Shown here one piece after another: positions 36,931 to 47,334 of a stretch of 64,000 nucleotides of DNA. Within the stretch, counting starts at the first letter, position 1. Each line of letters opens with the position of its first letter. The DNA is from Channallabes apus. Lineage: Eukaryota; Chordata; Actinopteri; Siluriformes; Clariidae. The notes beneath the pieces are model-generated. The model worked only from the letters and a program-made list of their open reading frames with translations, was not told the origin of the DNA and searched no databases. Location of the stretch: assembly GCA_030522415.1 (NCBI GenBank), contig CM060121.1:18369642-18433641 (forward strand), given 5' to 3'. The position numbers were made by a program, and so were the translations under genes.

Positions 36931-37131
36931 ATTCCCGTCTCTGTGTGCATGGAGTTTGCATGTTCTCCCCGTGCTTGGTGGGTTTCCTCCGGGTACTCCG
37001 GTTTCCTCCCACAGTCCAAAGATATGCAGGTTAGGCTAATTGGTTCCTAAATTGCCCGTAGTGTGTGATTGGGTGTGTGAGTGTGTGTATGTGTGTGTGC
37101 CCTGCGATGGATTGGCACCTTGTCGAGGGTG
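36931..37131 (+). repeat. SINE 5' half, split by the 5S block
   Basis: Begins attcccgtctctgtgtgcat, runs through ctccccgtgcttggtgggtt and ccctgcgatggattggcacc, and stops at agggtg. It continues at 38281. On its left is the direct repeat TTAACCTCGTCTCTCG (36915-36930). Confidence 0.88.
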
Positions 37132-37258
37132 TTCATCTTTAATTAACTTTTCAAATTCTTAATACTTTTTTTAATGAAATAGTAAAATAAAAACCAAATT
37201 TGGTGATCTATAGTGAATTTGAATAGAGATTGGGCAATGTATTGTGAAGAAATGAAAA

Positions 37259-37377
37259 AGCTTACAGCACCTGGTATTCCCAGGCGGTCTCCCATCCAAG
37301 TACTAACCAGGCCCGACCCTGCTTAGCTTCCGAGATCAGACGAGATCGGGCGTTCTCAGGGTGGTATGGCCGTAAGC
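37259..37377 (-). rRNA. 5S rRNA gene, copy B
   Basis: 119 nt on the minus strand with the standard vertebrate sequence throughout (GCTTACGGCCATACCACCCT at the 5' end; AAGCAGGGTCGGGCCTGG in the control region). Upstream is TTTAAATAGGCATG at about -30 (37393-37408), and a short T run follows the 3' end. Its upstream flank is the inverted counterpart of copy D's promoter flank. Confidence 0.97.
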
Positions 37378-37697
37378 GAGAGACGAGGTTAAAACATGCC
37401 TATTTAAAGATGTCATCTAACCGCTTTCTAGAAGACCTTTAATGTATTGAGAACATATATGGTTGAATACCATGTGTACTACCAATGCATATTCATGTGA
37501 GCTGATAATTTGTATATTTTGTTAATTACTAATTATACACGTTAGGTATATAAAAATAGACACGCGTGTAATTCAAACTTTGTACCCAGACATCCTTAAA
37601 TTTAATTCACAGTATAAATCTCCTATGGCTTCGCCTTAGTAACTGTTATGTTGCTGATGTCGTATCCTTAAATATGGACGTTTTACCCTCATCTCTC

Positions 37698-37816
37698 GCT
37701 TACGGCCATACCACCCTGAGAACGCCCGATCTCGTCTGATCTCGGAAGCTAAGCAGGGTCGGGCCTGGTTAGTACTTGGATGGGAGACCGCCTGGGAATA
37801 CCAGGTGCTGTAAGCT
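37698..37816 (+). rRNA. 5S rRNA gene, copy C
   Basis: 119 nt on the plus strand, intact, with the same gene sequence as copy B. Upstream is CTTAAATATGGACG (37669-37682) in the TATA-like position, and TTTT follows at 37816-37819. Divergently arranged with copy B, 320 bp apart. Its upstream flank resembles that of copy A. Confidence 0.97.
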
Positions 37817-38280
37817 TTTCGATATTCACTATAAATTACAATTTTGTTAAACAAAAAAAATCCAAAAGTTTACCTCTATCTTATTAAAGCCGTACAGATT
37901 TTTTTAAGTTAACTTAGAATGAACACCAGCGCAGAACACAACATCAGCCTGCGGGTGAATTTAGAGATCTGACGTTAGATATGGTAGTAGAAAGAGGTTT
38001 GGATGAGATTTATGGTATATATAGACTGGTTATAGGTATTTTATTTTAAGGGATCAGTTCAAAGGGATTTGTTTATCTGAAAATACACTATGTCGAATAT
38101 GTATTTATTATTTATTTAATATTTATTTTTTGTTATTGTTGTTGTTATATAATAATAACAATAATAATGATAATAATAATAATGTGAAGTAGTATTAGTA
38201 TTAGTAGCAATAAAAGTAGTAATAGTAGTAAAAAATGACAATATTGAAGCGGGTTACATTCATTGTTTAGGTTGAAACGG

Positions 38281-38392
38281 ACCCTGTCCAGGGTGTACCC
38301 CGCCTAGTGCCCGAAGTCTCCTGGGATAGGCTCCAGGTCCCCCGCGACCCTGAACACAGGATTAAGCGGTATAGATAATGAATGAATGAGTC
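38281..38392 (+). repeat. SINE 3' half, split by the 5S block
   Basis: Begins accctgtccagggtgtaccc, runs through cctgggataggctccaggtc, and ends ggtatagataatgaatgaat. The right direct repeat TTAACCTCGTCTCTCG follows at 38393-38408, ending on the first base of 5S copy D. Confidence 0.88.
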
Positions 38393-38407
38393 TTAACCTC
38401 GTCTCTC

Positions 38408-38515
38408 GTTTACGGCCATTCACCCTGAGAACGCCCGATCTCGTAAGCTAAGTGGATCGGGCCTGGTTAGTACTTGGATGGGAGACAGCCTGAGAATACC
38501 AGGTGCTGTAAGCTT
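38408..38515 (+). pseudogene. 5S rRNA pseudogene, copy D
   Basis: About 107 nt. It begins GTTTACGGCCATTCACCCTG and ends CCAGGTGCTGTAAGCTTTT, but has lost about a dozen bases before box A (TCTCGTAAGCTAAGTGGATC), with substitutions in box A (TGGATC) and in the box C stretch (GAGACAGCCTGAGAATACC). A SINE tail replaces its TATA-like upstream element; the original promoter flank is at 36894-36930. Confidence 0.9.
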
Positions 38516-38839
38516 TTCCTGTCCACGAGATATTGTTTATTCTCAGACATATCAGACTATTGCTATAAATTATTAGTATTTTAGTCTGACTAATAGAGCA
38601 ACAGAGCATTTACAGAGCCTTTGAATATTAGAATATTTCCAAACATCAGTCACAAAGGCGATGTACAATACAGAAACATCCTACTTCTGAAAATAACCCT
38701 TGTTCATTTATGCACTAAGGACTTGCTCTTATGAAATATTCTAATATTATGAGTTCCTGGATTTTTTTTTTTCATTTTCGGGAGTTTTAATCTGTAATCT
38801 CCGATTTAAAAAATGCTGCGACTGTTCCACGATATTCTG

Positions 38840-39080
38840 TTGTTGTTTTTTGCGCGCGCGTATCTCACACACACAAGGAAAGGCCCTTCCTTCCCTGCGA
38901 GTCCCTTTTCAAATATTTTCACATTTGGCAGCAACCGCGTCCAAACTTTTTTCCAATCTTTTTCTCACGTAGTTTTTCCGCGCCACCCTTCCGCGACACG
39001 AGAGAAGGTGAAGTAGCAGGGAGGTTTGGCGCGAAAAGTTTTCGCGGCGCGAGATACTTCCTTACTCCGCCTGTGGTGAC
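38840..39080. promoter_or_regulatory. Isolated CpG-rich stretch with E2F-type motif
   Basis: In an AT-rich background this segment has clustered CpG (tgcgcgcgcgtatc, ttccgcgccacccttccgcg, gttttcgcggcgcg) and a perfect E2F-type site TTTGGCGCGAAA at 39025-39036. No gene model starts here that I can support, so the function is unknown. Confidence 0.4.
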
Positions 39081-39081
39081 A

Positions 39082-39943
39082 TGTGACTGGGCCTACGCTG
39101 TATGTATAGGAGACAAATGAATTGTCCGCTGTCCCTGCATGATGGGCTGGTCACTGGCAAAAACAAACAAATAAATAAATATATTGTATCGGCCCCAAAT
39201 TATTATATGCCTGATGTGGACAACAGTGGCTCTATTTGGCTTTGAGGGCACTTAACTGGCGCTGTTTGGGTCAATTTGTTTAAGGAGAACTGTCACTGCA
39301 AATTAATAGAGATATTCTGACTAATCATCTATATAATGAAATATTTCATTTAATCAAAACATTAATATTCCTAAAGGGAGTGTTTTAAAAAATAAAAACA
39401 AATTCACTAGTGTAATGAATCAGAAAATTATGGAATAAATTTATGCCTTTATAGTAACGACATCTGATCCCAACTGAAAACTCAGGAAATTTAGATAATA
39501 CACTCCACCACCACCATCAGCATATCAACTGAGAAAATCTTTTTTTTTTTTAGAAGAATGATGCTCATTCCAAGTGCACTGAATGAATTATGAAGGCACA
39601 TATTTTTTCCTTTTAACTGGTCAATCAACCACAGATACAGTGCAAAGAAAGGGATTTTGTTAGCAGCTCATTTAAATGGCAAAGCACATGCTGATGATCT
39701 TTGTAGCTAAACAAGATAAACAAGAAGTATTTAACTGGTATCTTAGCCCAGTAGATCAGTTTACTTCCACTACACTAAATACACAAAGACACACACATAC
39801 AGGTGTATATATACTGTATGTGCATCTCAATAAATTAGAATATCATCAAAATGTTTATTATTTTGTATAGATTCATTACACACACTATTTCCCCCTTCCT
39901 GATAGTTATTTTTTCTCACATTTAAATGATGGGGGCAAATACG

Positions 39944-40018
<75 letters not shown>

Positions 40019-42321
40019 CTGACCTGTAGCTTAGCACATAACATCAATAGGCTTAGAATAAAACATTTCTCACCATAGTGCATCTGTGCATCTGAGAGGG
40101 TGGGTTTTGCCTCACACTGCATGGGGTTAGACATGTACAGTGCATCATGTTCATATTTAGCCATATTATAGCTGATGTGGTTCCTGCTTGTGTTTGATTA
40201 TTTTCAGCTTAGCCCTCATAATGTGTGAACGTGGGAGATTTGCAAGATATACAGTACAAGCTCAGTCTGTTAAATGATATATCTCTGCCAAGTCGTGCTG
40301 CAGAACGAGATGCTGAACTAACCTATCGTCCGGGTGGCTACCCAGGGCACAGTCCATTTTTAAAGGTGAGAGATGTCAAGCTATAAATAAAAAAAAGAAA
40401 CACAATGCTGGCGAAAAGTGTTGTTCCTGTATACCCATCAATACATAATAATAGCAATTTGCAAGCTTATCTGACAAGCAGGCTGTCAGTAGGTTGCCTG
40501 TTAATTTGACAGTGCATTTGTGGAATATTCACTTCCTTAAAAAAGATATGGATGTCATTATAACAAGTATATGGCACATCTGCCTTTAAGCCACTGTTAT
40601 AAACTTGCACCCATAATTAATTTCTTAGTTCTCGGTTGTTTTTAAAAGCACATTACATCTTCAGTTACATCTAATACTATGGTCCAAGCATCAGTATTAT
40701 TTGTGTTACATCAACTCCTATGATGTACATACTACCCTACGGTTTTTTTCTGGCTTTACAGACATGTGAGCAAGAGAGAGACAGAGAGAGAAAGAGAGAG
40801 AGACTGCACGATCATGATTATTGTATAAATGTATAAATGATTTTGTAATTATCTTGCCAATAATGTCAGCCTATAGCTCTGTTTCATAGCAATCATCTCA
40901 TTATCTGTTATCTGATTTCACACAAATTCTTAACAGATCTACAATATTTTTGCAAAGCATTCAGAATACCCTTTCTTTTATTCTAGTTCTCTTGGTCTTA
41001 TTTCATTAGAAATAATATTCTCACAGCAACTCTTTACAAAGATGGTAAATATATACTGTCAAGCATGTAACATATAAGAAAAACCTAATCTCTCTCCATA
41101 TCTCTCTCTCATTACTACATGTCTCTAGTATGCTAAGCGATGCTCAGGCAAAATATCTTGTTGCCAGAGCAACAAGACACACATACTGTAAGTGAGCATG
41201 GTAAACCTTTTTGGAGTGAGCTCTAATGAAGGCAGCATTCAGCAAGCCCTACCCCTTGCTGGTAATTAATTACTTTAAACTAAACAATGCCATGTGCAGA
41301 TGGTTTACTGTACACCAGTTTCTGATGATTAATGGTATTCACAGTAATTGTAGCAAATTTTCTCCTGTTAAAAATATCCAAGGAACTTGTCATTGATTCA
41401 CATTTCACAGAAATCTATTGTAGTCTAATAGCAGATGGCTGCTTGCCTGTCTCAGGAAACTTGGAGTTCTAATGTTAGGTCTGTCGCACATTGAGTCTGT
41501 TCGAGCTGTGTCCTCTTTCTGTACTTGTCCCCACAAAGAAATAACAGTTCCCATTCCTGGAAAGCTTTCAGATTTTGTATAACACCATATCCTCACAAAG
41601 TATAGTTGAAAATAACCTTCTCCAGGAATATTTATATTTATATATTGAGAGTTACTAGAAATTTGAGTGGTATGAAACTGAACATCTTTTGATGAACAAG
41701 GTTTGGGGTTCTTTGCTGTGGCGACTGGACGAGTCCTTTAAGATTCTATATCCTGGAATAGCCATAAGAATCTAAAACAATTTCCCTTTCAAAAAGTTGC
41801 CATTTCTTTATAAAGAGATAATAACAATTGTACAGTATAGTACACAATGTTTGTAGATAAATGTTTGATACAAGCAAGAAAAAAAAACAGATGTTACTAT
41901 TTTATTGCCTTAGTGTATCACACAATTACTGATCTAAAATATACTTAGGGCATTCAAGTCATACTGGGACTTTGGATTGGGCAGAATAACTGAACAGTTA
42001 AGAGAGTAAAAATTACCTCTATTTCTCTATATGATCCCCTACTACATATATACTACATGTATACTAATGCACTAATGTACAAGTGGTGATTGATTTTGCT
42101 ACTCATGTTATACGTCAATTTTAAAGGATCAGGTGCTCCATTCCCATGTTCACTGAACTGCTTGCATTGGGCTTCGAGCCACCTCAGCCAGGTTTGTCAG
42201 ACACGGATGTACAGCCTTCCTAAAAGGCTAACTGTCATCATTGTACTGTGCATAAAGTTATCTGTAAATGTCATTCACAAGAAATTTCATTATCCCGGTT
42301 TCACTTGAATGACCCTTGTAT
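39082..42321. other. Intergenic stretch without recognised gene
   Basis: AT-rich sequence with the TA microsatellite, a GA-rich run (40766-40802) and one short exon-like open stretch near 40283-40372 (see findings). No conserved protein or RNA was recognised. Confidence 0.5.
39944..40011. repeat. (TA)n microsatellite
   Basis: About 68 bases of pure TA in intergenic DNA. Confidence 0.97.
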
Positions 42322-42665
42322 ATTGTTAGCAGCTGCTTTAATAGGAACACTTATGCCCCTGCAAATGCAATTATGTATGCAAATATCCAATCAGTTATTT
42401 ATGTTGTAACAGCACAGTGCATAAAATCATGCAGATACAAGTCAAAAGCTTTATACATCAGAATGGGCAAAAATGTCATTTCAATAACTTTGATTCTACA
42501 GTACTTTGGTTGTTTTTGACAAATGCGATGGTTTGTGTATTTCAGAAACTGAACTGTCTTCCTGGGATTTTCGTACACAACAGTTGCTAGAGTTCACACA
42601 TAAAGGTGTGAAAAAATGTCCAGTGAGTGGCGCTTGCTGAAGATAGGGGTCAGAGCAGAACTAAA
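42322..42665 (+). mobile_element. Decayed Tc1-like transposon, 5' fragment
   Basis: The order of motifs gctttaataggaacacttat, ccaatcagttat, gcataaaatcatgcagatac, catcagaatgggcaaaaat, tttcagaaactgaactg and tccagtgagtggc follows the 5' half of a common fish Tc1-like element. It is heavily mutated with no open frame. The same family in the opposite direction is at 53350-54140. Confidence 0.6.
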
Positions 42666-43584
42666 AAAGTCTGCGGTTGTAAAGGGCCTCATTCAATTCG
42701 TGCTGTATCTCAGAGTTTAAAAATGTGCTGCACATACTGCTTTGTTCATTCTGTGAGGGACATGTTTCTGTATGCTGATTTGGAAATAATTTAGTAATAT
42801 CATAGTTGATTAAATACACATACACACGCTCACTTCCAAATCTGATTGAGGACAGAACGTGCAGTTCTAGTTCTGTGCTTGGTATTTCTCTTATACTGTT
42901 TTGTCTCTTTCCAACCCCCACTTCAAAGACTGAAATGCATTTACAATTCAGACAAAGATTTTGTGAAAAATCAAAATACAGTATATGTTCAATAGATAAA
43001 AAAGAATCTAAAATGAAACGCTGATATTATCGGACAAAAGATAAATCTTGTGAACTGGTCGCCTACATCTCCTAAAATAGTTCTAAGGAAGGGGGAAAGG
43101 CAGCAAACCTATAGCATCAATATAGGAATCTTTAAAAATCCACAAGGGCATCTATGTGGGTGCCTATTTTTGTTGGAGATACTAAATGAAAGTGTGATGG
43201 CAGAACATATGCATAATTTACGGAAGACTAGGGGGGTTGTAACCCCTCCAATAATCAAAACCGGGCAGTACAATCCTCCAATATCATAACAATGAATGAA
43301 AATTACTATTAAAAAACATGATAAAGTGGTTGGTTTTGTCGTTTTAATATAATTGTCAATCAAGGAGAATAACATTGGGGGGACATGGGGGGATCTCAAC
43401 CCCCGCCATTAATTTAAACAAATAATCTAGGAAAATATTTGGCAGCAGTAAAACAGGAAATCAAGCTGGTCAAGAGGTTCAGATTATGTTCATATCAGAC
43501 ATGACCACAATGAGTTCCATCGGCAGAAGATTGCATCAGGTACCTCTCCTATCAGCCAAGAATAGAAATCTGAAGTTATCTTTG

Positions 43585-43720
43585 GCCTGCGATGGTTTGG
43601 CACCCTGTCCAGGGTGCATTCCGCCTCATGCCCTAAGCCTCCTGGTATAGGCTCCGGGTCCCCGCAACCCTGAATACAGGATAAAGCAGTATAGAAGATG
43701 ATTGAGTGAATGAGTGAGTT
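43585..43720 (+). repeat. L2-tailed SINE 3' fragment
   Basis: Reads cctgcgatggtttggcaccc, tggtataggctccgggtccc and caggataaagcagtatagaa, with tail gattgagtgaatgagtgag. 5'-truncated and moderately diverged. Confidence 0.8.
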
Positions 43721-44399
43721 AGTTATCTCTGGCACAGGCTCATCCAAACTGCACAGTTGGGAAAAAAATAAACACTTGGTGTTTTTCTGGTCTACAGCTG
43801 TCTAGTTTCTGTACCCACGATAGCCTCAGATTTATTTTTAATTTTTTTGGAGTACGATAGTCTTCTGTGAGGGAAACCAATGTGATCCAGATACATCGGG
43901 GTTTGATGCATTGTATATTCTAAAATACCTTTCTAATCACCATGGTTATCATAGACTTCATTTGAGCTTAGATTTGTCCATTCATTCTCCTCTGATTTCA
44001 GACATCAACAAGGTATTTCATCCTGTAGACCCTCAACACACACACAACTCTAGAGAGTGTTGTGTGTGAAATTCCCAAATCATGGGTATCTGAAATACTT
44101 CACTCTGATTGTTGCTGTAAACAGTATCTGGATCTGAATCTTGACCTGGATAATTGTTTTTGCATTGCACTGCTGCTACATAATGGACTGCATGAATATT
44201 CTGGTGCACAGCTGCTGTTCCTAATAATGTCCAATGGTAAGTGTTGAAATTCTGGTAAAGTTGTTTTTGATATCTTAAAACACAATATTATATGAGGAAG
44301 CAAATCATAGAAGTTAAAACTCTTTCAGTAAAGTACCTCTAATAGACCATATGCAGAGGTAGTAATTAATTGAATAAAGATTTGCAGGAAGATCAGGAG

Positions 44400-44680
44400 C
44401 CATTTCATCCTGGTAAGGGGAGTGTTAGATCTGGAGTGTATCCTGTTTACAACGGGCAAGAGACTGGTGAATTTACCTTGGGTGGGAGGCACACACATTC
44501 ACCTCTTAGCAATTAGCATTAAAAAATTGGTCTACCTGAATGTTCTTGGATAGTGGGAGGAAACCCACCCAAACAGCAAGAGATTGTGAAAAACTCTATA
44601 TAGACAGTAACTGGAGGTCAGGGTTGATCATGGAGCTAGGAGGCAGCAATGCTACTCACTGAACTGCTATCCCCCGGTTA
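44400..44680 (-). repeat. Old tRNA-derived SINE, degenerate
   Basis: On the plus strand the motifs cattcacctcttagcaatta, gtgggaggaaacccaccc and ctactcactgaactgctatc match the reverse complement of a SINE body and head. Strongly diverged. Confidence 0.5.
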
Positions 44681-46819
44681 TGAAGTTACTTCAGCTAAAT
44701 AACTAACTTGTATACCATCATACCTTGTATACTGGACTATGCTGATAGAATTTATGCCTTGATCATTCCAAATTACCTGAAATGCAAAGATTTGGTCATG
44801 CTCAGTTTAATGAAAATTATATTTTTATCCAGTGATCCAGATGCTTTGGATATTATTATGGGAGTTACTGTATAAAGAAAAATCTCCTACTCATGAAGCA
44901 GCAATAGGAAAAAGCTGATTATTATAACCCAAATAGCAACTAATTAATAGCAAATATTAATTATTACAGATTGATACATAACATTGTACAGGTATACTCC
45001 TTGACATCACTTCTCCTAGCATAATTTAAGGAAAAATAAGGGCTGTATTTAAGTACAAGTTTTATTAAAATCCCCTTAATAAATTTACACACAGGGACAT
45101 GTTGTAAAGTAAATATGATACTGCTTGAAGCTGATGCTTAATTAAATTATTCTTCCCTTTGGGTACAAGAATGTAGATCATACAGTATGTGTGATGCAAA
45201 TCATTTGGAATGTGTCAGGATCGATGACAAAGACCAAACTGTTCTTCAGCCTTCTGCATCAAGGATATGGATTTATTTTCAACATTATCTCTCCAGAACA
45301 ATATTGACACATGCAAATATCAACACAAGTCCATTTTGAGAGAAAAAAAAAAAAAGTGTGTTTGTGAATGACTGTCTGGTCCTGGTTTGTAAATTTTTTT
45401 TTTAATCAGTCCTTTTTTGTCCTTAGCTGTTAACAGGCATTTATGGAATTCAATAAAGTTCAACATATCTACTGTAGGAAATATCAGACTGCACTAATGC
45501 TCTGAACCACATCATTAGAATGCATGTAGTCTTAAAGCACAGATAGAATAAATGAAATCTTATATTTGATTTTCCTTTTAAATTTGAATATCAATTTATG
45601 CAACTATGTGCTACTGTAAAATATCACAACACATTGAATTTCACAAATCTAAAAGGTAGCACAGATAAAAATACCCATTTATGTAGGTTTTATATCCATG
45701 CAATTTCAGAAACACCCTTCTAAAAATTAAATGTCAGTTATTCCTTTCTCCAATATTTGAACAATTTCTTTAAAATAACTTCTGCTACCATGCCTTTATC
45801 AAAATTAGTATAACAAAAAAAAAAATCCAAGTACATGAACAAAAAAATTTAAATAAAATAAAAACTATGCTATAAAAATGCCTCAATTATGGCAAAGCAG
45901 ATGTGTGGGGTTAGATCTTAATGAGAACCCCCATTAGAAGAAGTTTTTGGTTTAGATTGTTTTTTTTAAAAACATCCTTAATTAAAGATTTGAGTGAGTG
46001 CTGAAACAAAGCACTGAATTTGATATCCAATTATTATAATTTTTTTTATAACTGGCTCTGGAAACTAAGGAATCACATATGGCAAGTAACAGTCTCGATC
46101 AAATCAAGTTTCATATTATGTAATAAGATTCAGAGCTTGTCATTTAATGCAGCAATTCTTATCTGCTAAAGTTTCCCTGTCTCATATTCCAGTGGCATGG
46201 ACTCACAATGTCCCTCCTTCCCTTTAAATAACTAGACTTCAACCTGGCTATTGTGGGATATTACCTCGTATAGCCATATGTACCTGAGAAATTCTTAAAA
46301 CACCATCAGCTGAGAAATATTCTTTCTGTATTGTCCATCTGCAATTGTAAAATCGGTCACAAGACATCAACAGTAAAATTCTCCTCACGCCATGGACAAA
46401 TAATTCTGCATCACCACTTTTAAATCACTGACATGCTCTGTGTTCTAACACAGCCCTTTTTTTTTTTTTTTTTGTACAAATCAAAACTGCTCTGTGTTTT
46501 GAATAGTGACAGGCATCTGTATGCACGCTCTGTGATCACATTGGTAACATCATCCGAGCAGTCTGGGCCTTGCTCATTGTGAGAAGACGCATTGAATCTC
46601 TCAAAAATGCACCATACTAAGAAACAACACAGAAAATGAACAGGCATGCATGTTCAAATAAAGTTAACGTCTTATGGAAGTTCTGATAACATTTTGGTTT
46701 AGAAATTTTTTTTCCACAATGAAACACACCAAAATGGCAACTGGGCATTATTAACCTTATACTGCTACAGTATAAAATAAATGGCAAAACATCAGGAGCA
46801 CAAGACCAAAGTAAATAAT
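44681..46819. other. Intergenic AT-rich stretch, nothing recognised
   Basis: Sequence downstream of the sbk1 3' end, with A- and T-runs (45348-45358, 46459-46475). No gene, RNA or clear repeat boundary was seen. Confidence 0.5.
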
Positions 46820-47334
46820 AATGCAAAAACCCCTACTTTATTGAAATTAGCCACTAACCAAATGGACATTCGAGCACAAATAAGAACCACTTCCAAAAAT
46901 CACATTATGAATCTTTTCACATGATGTGTTTTTGCAATTAGTCTCAGACATTCAAACTTTGACCACTGTTACGTTGGTTTTCATTTTGCAAAACATTTAA
47001 CATATTGCTATATGATGGTACAGGTAATTTGGCACCTGTTTTTTGTTTCCCCCCCCCTTTATGCGCTGTTGCTAATGGTGGACTGATTACATTTGGACTA
47101 ACATGGTTGAAATGCCAAGATACACCATCTGTATATGGTGCTTTGACTTGTAGCATTCCCTCAGAGAAACTCATCATAAGGAATGATTGACTTGTAGAAC
47201 ATTTTCACCATGTTCTACACTCAGACTGAGGGACGGATCATCTCCTTCTTGTTTAAGGATTTAAGTCCTCAATGTTGTCAACTGGTTCTCAGTGTTCCGA
47301 GTATGTGTATAGTCTGTAACCTTCTATAGCCTCA
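46820..47334 (-). other. sbk1: Probable sbk1 3' UTR
   Basis: Downstream of the TAG stop on the minus strand. The first good AATAAA on that strand is at 46837-46842, about 490 bases after the stop. The extent is inferred. Confidence 0.45.

Noticed and set aside
36480..38515. A 72-codon protein frame across 5S copy C (37636-37854)
   Set aside because: It overlaps an intact 5S rRNA gene on the opposite strand; coding potential is accidental.
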